Below are positions 1 to 8,596 of a stretch of 64,000 nucleotides of DNA, piece after piece. Every line of letters begins with the position of its first letter. Within the stretch, counting starts at the first letter, position 1. Location: assembly GCA_041390125.1 (NCBI GenBank), contig JAWKQN010000003.1, forward strand, positions 124,001 through 188,000. Reading direction: 5' to 3'. The notes beneath the pieces are model-generated. The model saw only the letters and a list, made by a program, of their open reading frames with translations, ran no database searches and was not told where the DNA came from. This DNA is from Gemmatimonadota bacterium. Its GTDB lineage: Bacteria > Gemmatimonadota > Gemmatimonadetes > Longimicrobiales > Gaopeijiaceae. Both the position numbers and the translations under genes were made by a program.

Positions 1-391
1 CGCGCGGGCGCATCTCCCTCCCGCGCGAATCGGCGCCTGGGGTGCACCGTCCCCCACGCCGCTCCTGGCGGGTCGACGCCTATATGTAGAAAACGATGTG
101 CGGGCGATTGATCTGTTGCCATGGATCAATCGGCCGCGCACGCCGATGGCGATCCATGGACGCTCCCACCCCCGCCGCCGTCCGTCCGCCCGGTGCGGGC
201 ACGTCACACGTCGCGGGCCTGGATCGCGCGGCGTGGGGGTCGGAGGCGATGGGTGGAGACGTCGAGGGGCGGGGGGGAAGGGTGCCGACGAGAGATGGTC
301 CGTCCGTCGCGGGGAGGGTCGCCACCGCGCGGTGCGCGCTTCGGCCGGACCGGCTTCCCGAACGCGGACGGGGATCCGTGCCGTGAAGCCG
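1..391. other. Non-coding stretch at the left edge
   Basis: I see no convincing gene here. The open frames across 80-592 have arginine/proline-rich translations typical of spurious frames in GC-rich DNA. An AT-richer island sits at about 81-130 (tatatgtagaaaac and following) and carries inverted repeats listed separately. It may hold a promoter or a structured leader, but no start codon with a good ribosome site follows it. Confidence 0.5.
105..159. repeat. Overlapping inverted repeats (two alternative hairpins)
   Basis: CGATTGATC at 105-113 pairs with GATCAATCG at 124-132 across a 10-nt spacer. CCATGGATC at 119-127 pairs with GATCCATGG at 151-159. The two pairings share bases 124-127, so as RNA they could not both form. 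Both arms are perfect 9-mers. No gene is visible immediately downstream, so a role is unknown. Confidence 0.45.
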
Positions 392-426
392 CGCACCGGC
401 CAGGAAGGATCACCCTGGCCGGTGCG
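392..426 (-). terminator. Strong hairpin after the SnoaL-like gene
   Basis: CGCACCGGCCAGG at 392-404 pairs perfectly with CCTGGCCGGTGCG at 414-426, leaving a 9-nt loop. It lies about 48 bp beyond the stop of the minus-strand gene ending at 474. A 13-bp GC-rich stem is typical of an intrinsic terminator, but there is no T tract on either strand, so this call rests on stem strength and position. Confidence 0.55.
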
Positions 427-473
427 GCGTCGGAGATGTAGGGCGTCCGGCGGGCCGAACGAGACGCCGCCGG

Positions 474-1031
474 TCAGCGACCGGGCGGCGTCAGATATCG
501 ATCGGGGATCCGGTTCTCGGGACGCTCGGCGTCCCAGAAGATCGAGACGATCCAGTAACGCGCCCCGTCGTTCAACAGCTGGATGGAGTTGATTCCACGC
601 TGGAAGGGCTCCGCGTCGTCGGGTCGGTTCTTCGACTGATACGCGCTGAACACATGGACGATGTTGCCGAACGCCTCCGTGGTGCGTCCGATCTCGTCCT
701 CGTAGAAACCGCGCTCCTCCAGGCTGGCACCTGCCGCCTGCGCGTATTCCTGCGGCGACCAGACGCGGTGTCCGACGCCGTTCGGACCGCGGCCGGTGGG
801 AATCAAGCGCGCGCCCTCCGGGATGAAGAGCGAGTGGAACCGGTCCCAATCGCGCGTCTGACCGGCGGGGCCCGAGATGACGTCGTACAGGGCGCCGATG
901 ATCGCGTCGAGCGAGCCGACGTCCACCGGGTCGGCCGCAGCACTCTGCGCGCTCACCCCGCGCGTCGCGAAGGGCAGCCAGGAGAGGCCGAGGATCGAGA
1001 GCGCGAGGAGCGCGGTGCGGGGACGGATCAT
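474..1031 (-). CDS. Secreted SnoaL-like / NTF2-fold protein
   Basis: Encodes 185 residues with an N-terminal signal peptide (MIRPRTALLALSILGL, ending near VSAQS). The mature part resembles small NTF2/SnoaL-like proteins: a helical start with 'LDAIIGALYDVISGPAG', 'DWDRFHSLFIPEGARL', then strands ending 'GINSIQLLNDGARYWIVSIFWD'. Members of this fold include isomerases, hydrolases and binding proteins, so the activity is unknown; it probably acts in the periplasm. The ATG at 1031 is preceded by GGAGG at good spacing, which decides it over the longer frame to 1304. It lies 133 bp downstream of the propeller gene on the same strand and may be co-transcribed. The family call is from overall pattern only. 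Confidence 0.75.
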   Translation of the reverse strand: MIRPRTALLALSILGLSWLPFATRGVSAQSAAADPVDVGSLDAIIGALYDVISGPAGQTRDWDRFHSLFIPEGARLIPTGRGPNGVGHRVWSPQEYAQAAGASLEERGFYEDEIGRTTEAFGNIVHVFSAYQSKNRPDDAEPFQRGINSIQLLNDGARYWIVSIFWDAERPENRIPDRYLTPPGR

Positions 1032-1164
1032 GGTACACCTCCAGGGATGGCGGACGGTGTGGCTTGGACCGTACGGGAGGGAAAGAGGTTGCCCGCTCCT
1101 GCGCGGTCCCGCGAGCAGGTGGATCTCCTCCAGCAAGAGGTCACGGACGTCGATCTCCGGATGC

Positions 1165-4100
1165 TCAGGGCGAGCCCGGCGGCCAGCGCGGCAGCGCTCG
1201 CCCCGAGGTCCAGGGGACGCCTGCGGCCTCGAGGCGGGCCTCGAGCGCGGGCAGGTCGGTCTCGATGATCTGCTGCGCCTCCCTGTGCACATCCGTGAAC
1301 GCATCCGCGGCGATACGAACCTGCTGCCGATGGGTCGCCGTGGGTCCCCACTGCCCCCGCCAGTGGCCGCTCACGACCTGATTGACCCGCCCCACGATCC
1401 CCGGCATCGTGGGCTCGCTGCGCGCGCCGCGGGTCCGATCCCCGTTGAGCGCCTCCTGTACGTCGAGCAGGCGCAACTCGAGGGCGCGCGCGTCCTGACG
1501 GAGCGCTTCCGGCGCGGCCGCGGCCCGATCGAGTGCCCGTTGCAGCGTCCGCACCCGATCGAGGGCGTCGGCGGTCGCGCGCTGGGTGCCGGTGACGGCC
1601 CGCAGCAGGGCCCCGGTCTCCTGCTGGAACGCGAGGACCGCCGCGCGGTCCTGGAGCGGGATCGCCGCCTCACCGATCGGTGCGATCTCGAAGGGGACAG
1701 GAGCGGTCAGCTCCTGCACCGTTCCGTCCACCCGGCTGGAGAGCGAGACCGTATACCGGCCCGGCAGGGCCATCGGGCCCGCGGAGCCGCCCCCGAACCC
1801 TCCGCCTCCTCCGCCCGCGGTGACCGGGGCATAGGAGGGATAGCGGTAGTCCCACGTCGCGCGATGCATCCCCGAGGCGGTGCTTCCACGCACGGTGTTC
1901 ACGATGGCGCCCTCCGCGTCCCGGATGGTCAGGAACACCTGCGGGTCCGGCTCCCGATCCTCCGCCTCGAGCGCTTCCCAGGTCGGGTACGGCGTATCCT
2001 CGCCGCGCCGCTGCGCCGCCTGCTCCTCGGCGCGTCGGACCGCCGACCGAGTGCGCAGGGCGTCGCGCACGAAGTAGGTGAAGGTGACGCCGAACGGCGG
2101 GTTGTCGGCCTGGTAGAAGTCGGCTCCCGAGTCGCCGCCCGGGCTCCACTCCAGGTACATGTCGCCCGTACGGACCGGGAAGATGTGGGCGGGGTCGGCC
2201 AGCACGTCGGCCGCGCCCCCGCCTGCCAACTGTCTGAGCGGGGTGTAGTCGTCGAGCACGTAGAAGCCGCGCCCGAACGTCGCGGCCACGAGATCGCCCT
2301 CGCGCCGTTGGATCTCCAGCTCGCGCACGGGGATGGTGGGGAGTCCCGCGTCCAGCTCCACCCAGGACGCACCGCCGTCCACGGATGTGAAGGCGCCGAA
2401 CTCCGTGCCGAGGAAGAGCAGGTCGGGCTCGATGGGATCCTGCACGATCGAGAACGCCGGACCGTTCTCCGGCAGATCCGCAACGATGGACCGCCAGGTG
2501 CGGCCTCGGTCGGTCGAGCGCAGGACGTACGGGCGGAAGTCCCCGCGCTTGAAGTTGTTGAGGACGGCGAAGACGGTATTGGGATCGTGCAGCGACGCCT
2601 CGACATCGTGTACGAAGCTCGTGTCGGGGACGCCGGGGAAGGACATCACCGCACGCCATGTCTGCCCGCCGTCCTCGGTCACCTGCACGAGGCCGTCATC
2701 GGTGCCGGCGTAGAGGAGGCCTTCGACCAGTGGTGACTCCGACAGGGACACCAGGTGTCCGAAGACCGACGTGGACCGGTTCTTCCCGACCGCGTCCACG
2801 CTCCAGACGCGTCCCATGACCTCGAGCTGGTTGCGGTCGAGGTCCCGCGTGAGGTCCTCACTGATGGGACGCCACGTCGACCCCATGTCGTCCGAGCGGA
2901 AGAGGATCTGCGCGCCGAAGTACAGGCGTTCATTGTCGTGGGGCGAGATCAGGATCGGTGCGTCCCAGTACCACCGCAATGGCGGTCCGTCCGCGCTCTC
3001 CTGGGGTTGGATGTCCAGACGCTCCTTGGAGCGTCGGTCCAGGCGGGACAGCGTACCGTGCTGCAGCTGGGAATAGATGATGTCGGGGTTCTCCGGATCC
3101 ACCACGGGATCGAACCCGTCGCCCCCGAGCGTCACGTACCAGTCCGAGTTGCGGATCCCCCCGGCCACGGTGGTGCGGGAGGGGCCCCCCAGCGTGTTGT
3201 TGTCCTGCGTGCCACCGTAGACGTAGTAGAAAGGCTCGTCGTTGGAGGTGGCGACCTTGTAGAACTGCGTGATCGGCAGGTTGTCGAAGAAGCGCCAGTT
3301 CGCACCGCCGTCGAACGTCTCGTACAGACCGCCATCGTTGCCGATGATCAGGTGCTCGGCATCGTCCGGGTCGAAATTCAGTGAGTGGAAGTCGACGTGC
3401 ACGTCCTCTGTCGGGAGTCGCTCCCAGGTCCGGCCGCCGTCATCCGACATCTCCACGAAGGTGTCGAGCGCGTAGATGCGGTCGAACCGGTGGGGGTCGG
3501 CATACAGCTCGTGGTAGTACATGGCAGCGCCCGACTGGTAGCGGGACGTCCGCTGCCAGTGCTCCCCCATGTCCTCGGACCGGAATGTGCCCCCGTCCTC
3601 CCCGCTCGCCTCCACGATGGCGTAGAGCACGTCGGGGTTCTGGGGCGAGACGGCCATCCCGATCCGGCCCTTGTCGCCGGACGGCAGGCCGCGGTTGATG
3701 GCGCGCCAGGTGTCTCCGCCGTCCGTGGACTTGTAGATGCCCGAGCCCGGTCCGCCGTCGATCATCGTCCATTGGTGACGACGCCGCTGCCACGCCACCG
3801 CGTACAGGACCTCGGGATCGCGCGGATCGAAGTAGACCTCGTGGATGCCCGTATCCTCGTCGACATCGAGAACGCGCTCCCAGCTGTCCCCACCGTCCAT
3901 GGTGCGGTAGAGACCCCGCTCTCCACCCGACGACCAGAGCGGACCCTGGGCCGCGACGTACACCACGTCGGTGTCTTCGGGGTGGATGGCGATCATGCCG
4001 ATGTGCTCGGAGGTCTCCAGGCCGACCCTCGTGAAGCTCCGCCCGCCGTCGATCGACTTGTACACGCCGTCGCCGTAGCCCACCGAGCGTTGCGCGTTGT

Positions 4101-4542
4101 TCTCTCCGGTGCCGACCCACAACGTCAGGTGTCGCCGGGGATCGAGCGCGATCGCGCCGATCGAATAGGATCCGTAGTCGTCGAAGATCGGCGACCAGGT
4201 GGTACCGGCGTTCGTGGTCTTCCAGACGCCACCGGAGGAGGCCGCCACGTACCAGACCGACCGGTCCGTGGGGTCGATGGCGACATCGGCGATCCGTCCG
4301 GACGCGACCGCGGGGCCGATGTTGCGCCACTCCAGCCCGGAGAGCAGGCGCGCGTCCACGGTGCGGGCGGCCGCGGCGGGACGCGCCTGACCGGCCAGCG
4401 GGAGGATCGGTGCCGCGCTCAGGATCGATCCGACCAGGAGGGCGAGGACGATGCGCGGGGTCGTGACGACGGCGGAGACGGCGTTCATGGGCGAGACCGG
4501 GTTCATGGGCGCGACCGGGTTCATGGGCGAGACCAGGTTCAT
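1165..4542 (-). CDS. Secreted VPS10/sortilin-type Asp-box propeller protein
   Basis: A protein of about 1,125 residues. After a signal peptide (hydrophobic stretch IVLALLVGSILSAAPILPLA) come at least eleven Asp-box (BNR) repeats of the form S-x-D-G-G-x-T-W, e.g. STDGGDTW, SDDGGRTW, TEDGGQTW and SVDGGASW. This is the pattern of a large sortilin/VPS10-like beta-propeller. A C-terminal region of about 300 residues holds a glycine-rich linker (GGGGGGFGGGSAG) and a helical segment. Such proteins are often annotated as glycosyl hydrolases, but no catalytic site is evident; protein or glycan binding outside the cytoplasm is equally possible. The start is uncertain: four in-frame ATGs (4488, 4506, 4524, 4542) sit in an 18-bp tandem repeat, and none has a clear ribosome site. 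The open frame continues upstream to 4731, with unconvincing composition. Confidence 0.85.
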   Translation of the reverse strand: MNLVSPMNPVAPMNPVSPMNAVSAVVTTPRIVLALLVGSILSAAPILPLAGQARPAAAARTVDARLLSGLEWRNIGPAVASGRIADVAIDPTDRSVWYVAASSGGVWKTTNAGTTWSPIFDDYGSYSIGAIALDPRRHLTLWVGTGENNAQRSVGYGDGVYKSIDGGRSFTRVGLETSEHIGMIAIHPEDTDVVYVAAQGPLWSSGGERGLYRTMDGGDSWERVLDVDEDTGIHEVYFDPRDPEVLYAVAWQRRRHQWTMIDGGPGSGIYKSTDGGDTWRAINRGLPSGDKGRIGMAVSPQNPDVLYAIVEASGEDGGTFRSEDMGEHWQRTSRYQSGAAMYYHELYADPHRFDRIYALDTFVEMSDDGGRTWERLPTEDVHVDFHSLNFDPDDAEHLIIGNDGGLYETFDGGANWRFFDNLPITQFYKVATSNDEPFYYVYGGTQDNNTLGGPSRTTVAGGIRNSDWYVTLGGDGFDPVVDPENPDIIYSQLQHGTLSRLDRRSKERLDIQPQESADGPPLRWYWDAPILISPHDNERLYFGAQILFRSDDMGSTWRPISEDLTRDLDRNQLEVMGRVWSVDAVGKNRSTSVFGHLVSLSESPLVEGLLYAGTDDGLVQVTEDGGQTWRAVMSFPGVPDTSFVHDVEASLHDPNTVFAVLNNFKRGDFRPYVLRSTDRGRTWRSIVADLPENGPAFSIVQDPIEPDLLFLGTEFGAFTSVDGGASWVELDAGLPTIPVRELEIQRREGDLVAATFGRGFYVLDDYTPLRQLAGGGAADVLADPAHIFPVRTGDMYLEWSPGGDSGADFYQADNPPFGVTFTYFVRDALRTRSAVRRAEEQAAQRRGEDTPYPTWEALEAEDREPDPQVFLTIRDAEGAIVNTVRGSTASGMHRATWDYRYPSYAPVTAGGGGGGFGGGSAGPMALPGRYTVSLSSRVDGTVQELTAPVPFEIAPIGEAAIPLQDRAAVLAFQQETGALLRAVTGTQRATADALDRVRTLQRALDRAAAAPEALRQDARALELRLLDVQEALNGDRTRGARSEPTMPGIVGRVNQVVSGHWRGQWGPTATHRQQVRIAADAFTDVHREAQQIIETDLPALEARLEAAGVPWTSGRALPRWPPGSP

Positions 4543-4554
4543 GGGCGTGGTCGA
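4483..4554 (-). repeat. Four tandem 18-bp repeats, each with a start codon
   Basis: Four copies of gttcatgggcgagaccgg (copy 4 diverges) lie at 4483-4500, 4501-4518, 4519-4536 and 4537-4554. On the minus strand each encodes Pro-Met-Asn-x-Val-Ser/Ala, so each carries an in-frame ATG just before the signal peptide of the propeller protein. The unit is a multiple of three, so copy-number change would keep the frame but alter the leader and the number of starts. Confidence 0.9.
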
Positions 4555-4766
4555 GCAGCAGGGCACGGAGACGATCCGGAGTCGCAGCCTCCCACGCCGA
4601 CGCGGCCGGCGCAAGATGTCACGAGCACCCCGCGCGACGGGGCTCGCCCGGCCGCCGATGTCTCGAGCCTCCCGGTCCTCCGCGGCCCCCCGCCGTCCGT
4701 TCGCGGGACGACCCGTCCCGGAAGCGGACACCCCGACCCCCTGGCCCGCCGAGGGGCGATGGGCTT

Positions 4767-4792
4767 CAAGTATATGCCGTGCAATAGCTTGG
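4767..4792. promoter_or_regulatory. Candidate divergent -10 region
   Basis: An AT-richer island within the 360-bp gap between the propeller gene (minus) and the efflux operon (plus). TATACTTG reads leftward at 4774-4767 and TAGCTTGG rightward at 4785-4792. Both resemble the TANNTTTG-type -10 boxes seen elsewhere in the window. Neither has a good -35 hexamer at 17-18 bp, so this is a tentative call. The rest of 4555-4902 shows only the direct repeat at 4847-4880. Confidence 0.3.
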
Positions 4793-4846
4793 ACGTTCAG
4801 GCCGCGAGGGCATGAACCTTTCCATCATCCGTATCCGTCATGTGGG

Positions 4847-4880
4847 CAGGTCCGAACCGGTCGCGGACAGGTCCGAACCG
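4847..4880 (+). promoter_or_regulatory. 13-bp direct repeat upstream of the efflux operon
   Basis: CAGGTCCGAACCG occurs at 4847-4859 and again, identical, at 4868-4880. The copies are 21 bp apart, two helical turns, so a protein dimer or tandem pair could bind one face. They lie between the candidate -10 at 4785 and the tolC start at 4903, a position suited to an operator. No regulator is identified. Confidence 0.4.
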
Positions 4881-4902
4881 AACGCTGCGGAGTGGGGATG
4901 AC

Positions 4903-6462
4903 GTGATCCATCGACGAACGCGACATCGGATGCTGGGCGTTGGCCTGGCGTGGATGCTGGCCGCGCCCGGGCTGGCCGCCCAGCAGCGGGACGCGTCGGG
5001 AGGCGAAGGCCAGAGCGGCGAGGTCCGGACCCTGACGCTGGACGACGCGCTGCGGATCGCCCGGGCCCAGAGCCCGGTCTTCCGGCAGGTGGCCAACGAC
5101 GAGAGCGAGTCGACCTGGCAGGTCCGCAACGCCTGGGCGTCGTTCCTCCCGTCTGCTTCGGTCACGACGAGCGCCAGCTACCAGGCCGAAGGGCGCCAAC
5201 GCTTCGGCCTCTTCACGAGCGCCGACATCGGCGCGGGCACCACCACGGACTACCTGTCCTCCGACTACGGCTTCACGCTCTCCTACAACCTGAGCGCGGC
5301 CACCTTTGCCCGCGTCGGTTCGGCGCGCGCGGACGCCCGAGCCACAGAAGCGCGCGTGGAGGCCGCCGAGTTCGATCTCCAGTCGAACGTGACCGCGCAG
5401 TACCTGGCTGCCTTGCGGGCGCGGGCCAGCGTCGGGGCCGCACAACGCTCCCTGGACCGAGCCACCGAGAACATGGATCTGGCCGTGGCGCGGGTCTCCG
5501 CCGGCGCGGCCTCTCCTCTCGATCGCCAGCAAGCGGACATCGACCAATCGCGGGCGCAGGTCGCGCTCTTGCGCGCGGAGAACGCGCTCCGGGCCGAGAC
5601 CTCGCGTCTGCTCGAGCAGATCGGCCTCCAGGACGCCGGCCCGATCGCGCTGGTCGAGGAACGGGGCGTGGTGGAGCCGGTGTGGGAAGGCGAGGACCTC
5701 ACGGCGCGCGCGCTCGGCGGACATCCGTCCCTGCGGGCGCTCCAGGAGGCCGAGAAGGCGCGGGATGCGGACATCTGGACGCAGCGCAGCCAATACTTCC
5801 CCCAGCTCAGCATGCAGGCCAACTGGTCCGGCTTCGCTCGGGAGGCCGGCAACGAATCGTACCTCATCACACAGGCGCAGCAGGGTCTCGCCTCCGCGCG
5901 TGCGGACTGCGAGCTGCTGAATTCCATCTCGGCCGGGCTGTCCTCGCCGCTGTCCGGCTATCCCAGGAACTGCGCGTCCTTCCAGCTCACGCCGGCGGAC
6001 CAGGCGGCCCTGCTCGACAACAACAAGGTGTTCCCGTTCTCCTGGGATCCAGACCCGTTCTCGATGAGGGTGCAGGTCTCGCTGCCGCTCTTCGATCCGT
6101 TCACGCGCAAGCTCCAGGTCGAGCGTGCGCGCAACGCCGCGGACGATGCCCGTGAGGCGCGCCGCGCCGAAGAGCTGCGTCTGCAGACGGCCGTCACGCA
6201 GGCCCTCGACGACCTGCGCACGGCCTACCGCGTGGTGGGAATCGAGGAACGCGCCCGGGATCTCGCGGAGCAGAACCTGGAGGGCGCACAGGAGCGCTAC
6301 CGCCTGGGGGCGAGCAGCTTCCTGGAGCTCTTGCAGGCCCAGGAGCAGTTCGCCACCGCGGAGCAGAGCCACCTCGGTGCCGTCTACGACTACCACGCCG
6401 CGCGCGCCGTCCTGGAACAGGCCGTCGGGACGCGGCTCGAACTCGCCGGAGAGCCCCGATGA
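4903..6462 (+). CDS. TolC-family outer-membrane efflux protein
   Basis: About 519 residues with a signal peptide (MLGVGLAWMLAAPGLAAQQ) and two outer-membrane efflux protein repeats. The first begins at 'LTLDDALRIARAQSPVFRQV'; the second ends in the long helix 'AEQNLEGAQERYRLGASSFLELLQAQEQFATAEQ', with the G-x-x-x-x-x-x-L-L-x-A-Q pattern typical of TolC helices. It should form a trimeric channel across the outer membrane and periplasm, receiving substrate from the adaptor encoded next. GTG at 4903 is preferred because AGTGGGGA precedes it and the signal peptide follows closely; an upstream ATG at 4840 adds unlikely residues. The stop overlaps the next start by 4 bp, so translation is probably coupled. 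Confidence 0.88.
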   Translation: MIHRRTRHRMLGVGLAWMLAAPGLAAQQRDASGGEGQSGEVRTLTLDDALRIARAQSPVFRQVANDESESTWQVRNAWASFLPSASVTTSASYQAEGRQRFGLFTSADIGAGTTTDYLSSDYGFTLSYNLSAATFARVGSARADARATEARVEAAEFDLQSNVTAQYLAALRARASVGAAQRSLDRATENMDLAVARVSAGAASPLDRQQADIDQSRAQVALLRAENALRAETSRLLEQIGLQDAGPIALVEERGVVEPVWEGEDLTARALGGHPSLRALQEAEKARDADIWTQRSQYFPQLSMQANWSGFAREAGNESYLITQAQQGLASARADCELLNSISAGLSSPLSGYPRNCASFQLTPADQAALLDNNKVFPFSWDPDPFSMRVQVSLPLFDPFTRKLQVERARNAADDAREARRAEELRLQTAVTQALDDLRTAYRVVGIEERARDLAEQNLEGAQERYRLGASSFLELLQAQEQFATAEQSHLGAVYDYHAARAVLEQAVGTRLELAGEPR

Positions 6463-7784
6463 CGCAGCCCGAGCGCAAGGACCGGGAACGCCTCTCCATC
6501 GCGAGCGACGAGCCCAAGAAGGAGCGACCGTCCATCACGGGCATGGATGTGCGGCGCTCTCCGCAGAAGTCGCGCAAGCGCTTGATGATCGGCGGAGGCA
6601 TCGCGGTCGTCGTGGCCCTGCTGGCGTCCACGATGCTGCTCGATCCCGCCCTGCCGGCGGTGGACGAGAGCTCGTTGCTGTTCGGGACGGTGGAGCGCGG
6701 CTCCTTCGTGCGCGAGGTGCGCGGCCCCGGGACATTGGTTCCCGAAGAGGTCGTATACGTCTCGGCGCTGACGGGCGGACGGGTGGATCGTGTGCTCGTC
6801 GATCCCGGAGAGACCGTGACGGACACGACGCTGCTGCTGGTGATGAGCAATCCGGACGTGGAGCTGGAGGCCCTGCAGGGCGAGAACCAGCTCACCGCGG
6901 CCCGGGCCAGCCTGGTGCAGCTCGAGCGCGATCTGGGCATGCAGACCCTGCAGCGGCGGAGCCAGGTGGCCCAGAGCCGTGCGGCCGCCCAGAACGCGCG
7001 TCGTGAGGCGGAGGTGGCCCAGGAGCTCCTGGCGAAGGAGCTGATCTCCCCCAACGAGGCGCAACGCCAGGTGGAGAGCGCCGACGCGCTGGCCATCCAG
7101 GTGGAGACCCAGCAGGGGGAGTTGGAGCTGCTCGAGCGCACCGTGGAGAATCAGCTCTCGGTGCAGCGCGACCAGGTCGCCCGTCTCGCGGCCATCCGCG
7201 ACTACCAGCGGCGACGGGTGGCGTCGATGGAGGTGCGGGCCGGCTCCGGCGGCGTGCTCCAGGACCTGTCGTTGGAGGTGGGGCAGTGGGTCCAGCCCGG
7301 GACCCAGCTGGCCCGGGTCGCCCAACCGGGCAAGCTGAAGGCCGAGCTGCGGGTGCCCGAGACCCAGGCGCGCGACGTCCAGATCGGGCAGGCCGCGATC
7401 ATCGACACCCGGACCGACTCGGTGGCCGGTTCGGTGCGCCGGATCGATCCGAACGTGCAGAACGGGACCGTGATGGTGGAGGTCCGGCTCGAAGGGGACC
7501 TCCCGCCGGGCGCCCGATCCGACCTGAGCGTGGACGGCACGATCGAGATCGAGCGTCTGGACGACGTGCTCCACATGGAGCGCCCGGCCTACGGGCAGGC
7601 CAACGGGACGGTCAGTCTGTTCCGGATGGTGGAGGGCAGTGATGAGGCCGAGCGGGTCACCGTCCGGCTGGGTCAAAGCAGCGTTAATCGCATTGAGATC
7701 GTCGAAGGGTTGAGGGAGGGAGACCGGGTGGTGTTGTCGGACCTGCCGCGGTGGCAGGACGCCGATCGGATCCGCATTCGCTGA
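6459..7784 (+). CDS. HlyD/MacA-type periplasmic adaptor of an efflux pump
   Basis: 441 residues: a charged cytoplasmic N terminus of about 42 residues, one membrane segment (about 43-60, GGGIAVVVALLASTMLL), then a lipoyl-like region around 'FVREVRGPGTLVPEEVVYVSA'. A long alpha-hairpin follows (about 145-240, rich in Gln/Glu/Arg), and beta-barrel and membrane-proximal domains end at 'LREGDRVVLSDL'. Adaptors of this family link an inner-membrane ABC permease to TolC and dock onto the ATPase-permease complex. The gene sits between tolC and two ATPase genes, which supports a tripartite MacAB-TolC-like pump. The substrate cannot be read from sequence. Confidence 0.87.
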   Translation: MTQPERKDRERLSIASDEPKKERPSITGMDVRRSPQKSRKRLMIGGGIAVVVALLASTMLLDPALPAVDESSLLFGTVERGSFVREVRGPGTLVPEEVVYVSALTGGRVDRVLVDPGETVTDTTLLLVMSNPDVELEALQGENQLTAARASLVQLERDLGMQTLQRRSQVAQSRAAAQNARREAEVAQELLAKELISPNEAQRQVESADALAIQVETQQGELELLERTVENQLSVQRDQVARLAAIRDYQRRRVASMEVRAGSGGVLQDLSLEVGQWVQPGTQLARVAQPGKLKAELRVPETQARDVQIGQAAIIDTRTDSVAGSVRRIDPNVQNGTVMVEVRLEGDLPPGARSDLSVDGTIEIERLDDVLHMERPAYGQANGTVSLFRMVEGSDEAERVTVRLGQSSVNRIEIVEGLREGDRVVLSDLPRWQDADRIRIR

Positions 7785-7792
7785 GAGAGACC

Positions 7793-8545
7793 ATGACCGA
7801 GAATGGACAGAAGACGCTGATCGAGCTTGAGGGTGTGCGGAAGGTGTACTTCACCGAGGAGGTGGAGACCCACGCGCTCTCCGACATCCACCTGGACATC
7901 CGCGAGGGCGAGTTCGTGTCGATCGCCGGACCGTCCGGGTGCGGAAAGTCGACCCTGCTCTCCATCCTGGGTCTGCTGGACACGCCCACGTCCGGCATCT
8001 ACCGGTTGGACGGCAATTCCGTGGCGGAGCTCGACAGCTCCACCCGGGCGCGGATCCGCAACCGCCACATCGGGTTCATCTTCCAGGCCTTCAACCTGAT
8101 CGGCGATCTCAACGTGTACGAGAACGTCGAGCTGCCGCTCACGTATCGGGGCGGCATGTCCGCGTCCGAGCGTAAGGAGCGCACGCTGCACGCGCTGGAG
8201 CGGGTGGGGATGACGCATCGCCAGACCCACTACCCGGTGCAGCTCTCCGGCGGTCAGCAGCAGCGTGTGGCCGTGGCCCGCGCGGTGGTGGGCAGCCCGC
8301 TCATCCTGCTGGCGGACGAGCCGACCGGGAACCTGGACTCCAAGAACGGCGAGGCGGTGATGGACCTGCTGCGCTCGCTGCACGACGAGGGGTCGACGAT
8401 CTGCATGGTGACCCACGACCCGCGGTATGCCGAGTACGCGGCGCGCTCCATCCACCTCTTCGACGGCCAGATCGTCGAGGACATCGAGCGGCCGGAGCGG
8501 GCCGTGCGCGAGCTGCGCGAAAGCGGGTACGAGATCCAGGCCTGA
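7793..8545 (+). CDS. MacB/LolD-type ABC transporter ATPase
   Basis: 250 residues with a complete ABC ATPase: Walker A GPSGCGKST at 46-54, Q-loop 'FIFQAF' near 97, signature LSGGQ at 151-155, Walker B ILLADE at 171-176, D-loop GNLD and switch His 208. The pattern 'THALSDIHLDIREGEFVSIAGPSG' is that of the LolD/FtsE/MacB subgroup, which works with FtsX-type permeases rather than pumping by itself. ATG at 7793 follows the adaptor stop by 8 bp, with GAGAGA as a modest ribosome site. A strong hairpin lies just after the stop. Confidence 0.9.
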   Translation: MTENGQKTLIELEGVRKVYFTEEVETHALSDIHLDIREGEFVSIAGPSGCGKSTLLSILGLLDTPTSGIYRLDGNSVAELDSSTRARIRNRHIGFIFQAFNLIGDLNVYENVELPLTYRGGMSASERKERTLHALERVGMTHRQTHYPVQLSGGQQQRVAVARAVVGSPLILLADEPTGNLDSKNGEAVMDLLRSLHDEGSTICMVTHDPRYAEYAARSIHLFDGQIVEDIERPERAVRELRESGYEIQA

Positions 8546-8553
8546 TCCGCGGG

Positions 8554-8596
8554 CCGGAGCGCGAGGGTCGTCGCACGACGACGACCCTCGCTCCGG
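8554..8596 (+). terminator. Long hairpin between the two ATPase genes
   Basis: CCGGAGCG-CG-AGGGTCGTCG at 8554-8573 pairs with CGACGACCCTCGCTCCGG at 8579-8596, an 18-bp stem with a 2-nt bulge and a CACGA loop. It starts 9 bp after the first ATPase stop. It could terminate or attenuate transcription or protect the upstream mRNA; there is no T tract. Confidence 0.55.

Noticed and set aside
98..592. 164-residue plus-strand frame at the left edge
   Set aside because: The first residues (RAIDLLPWINRPRTP) look protein-like, but the codons lack the GC-rich third positions of the real genes and the rest is Arg/Gly-rich. It also overlaps the SnoaL-like gene.
4483..4554. CRISPR-like repeats
   Set aside because: The copies are directly adjacent without spacers and lie in a coding start region.
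4543..4731. N-terminal extension of the propeller protein to 4731
   Set aside because: It would add an arginine-rich stretch before the signal peptide, inconsistent with secretion.
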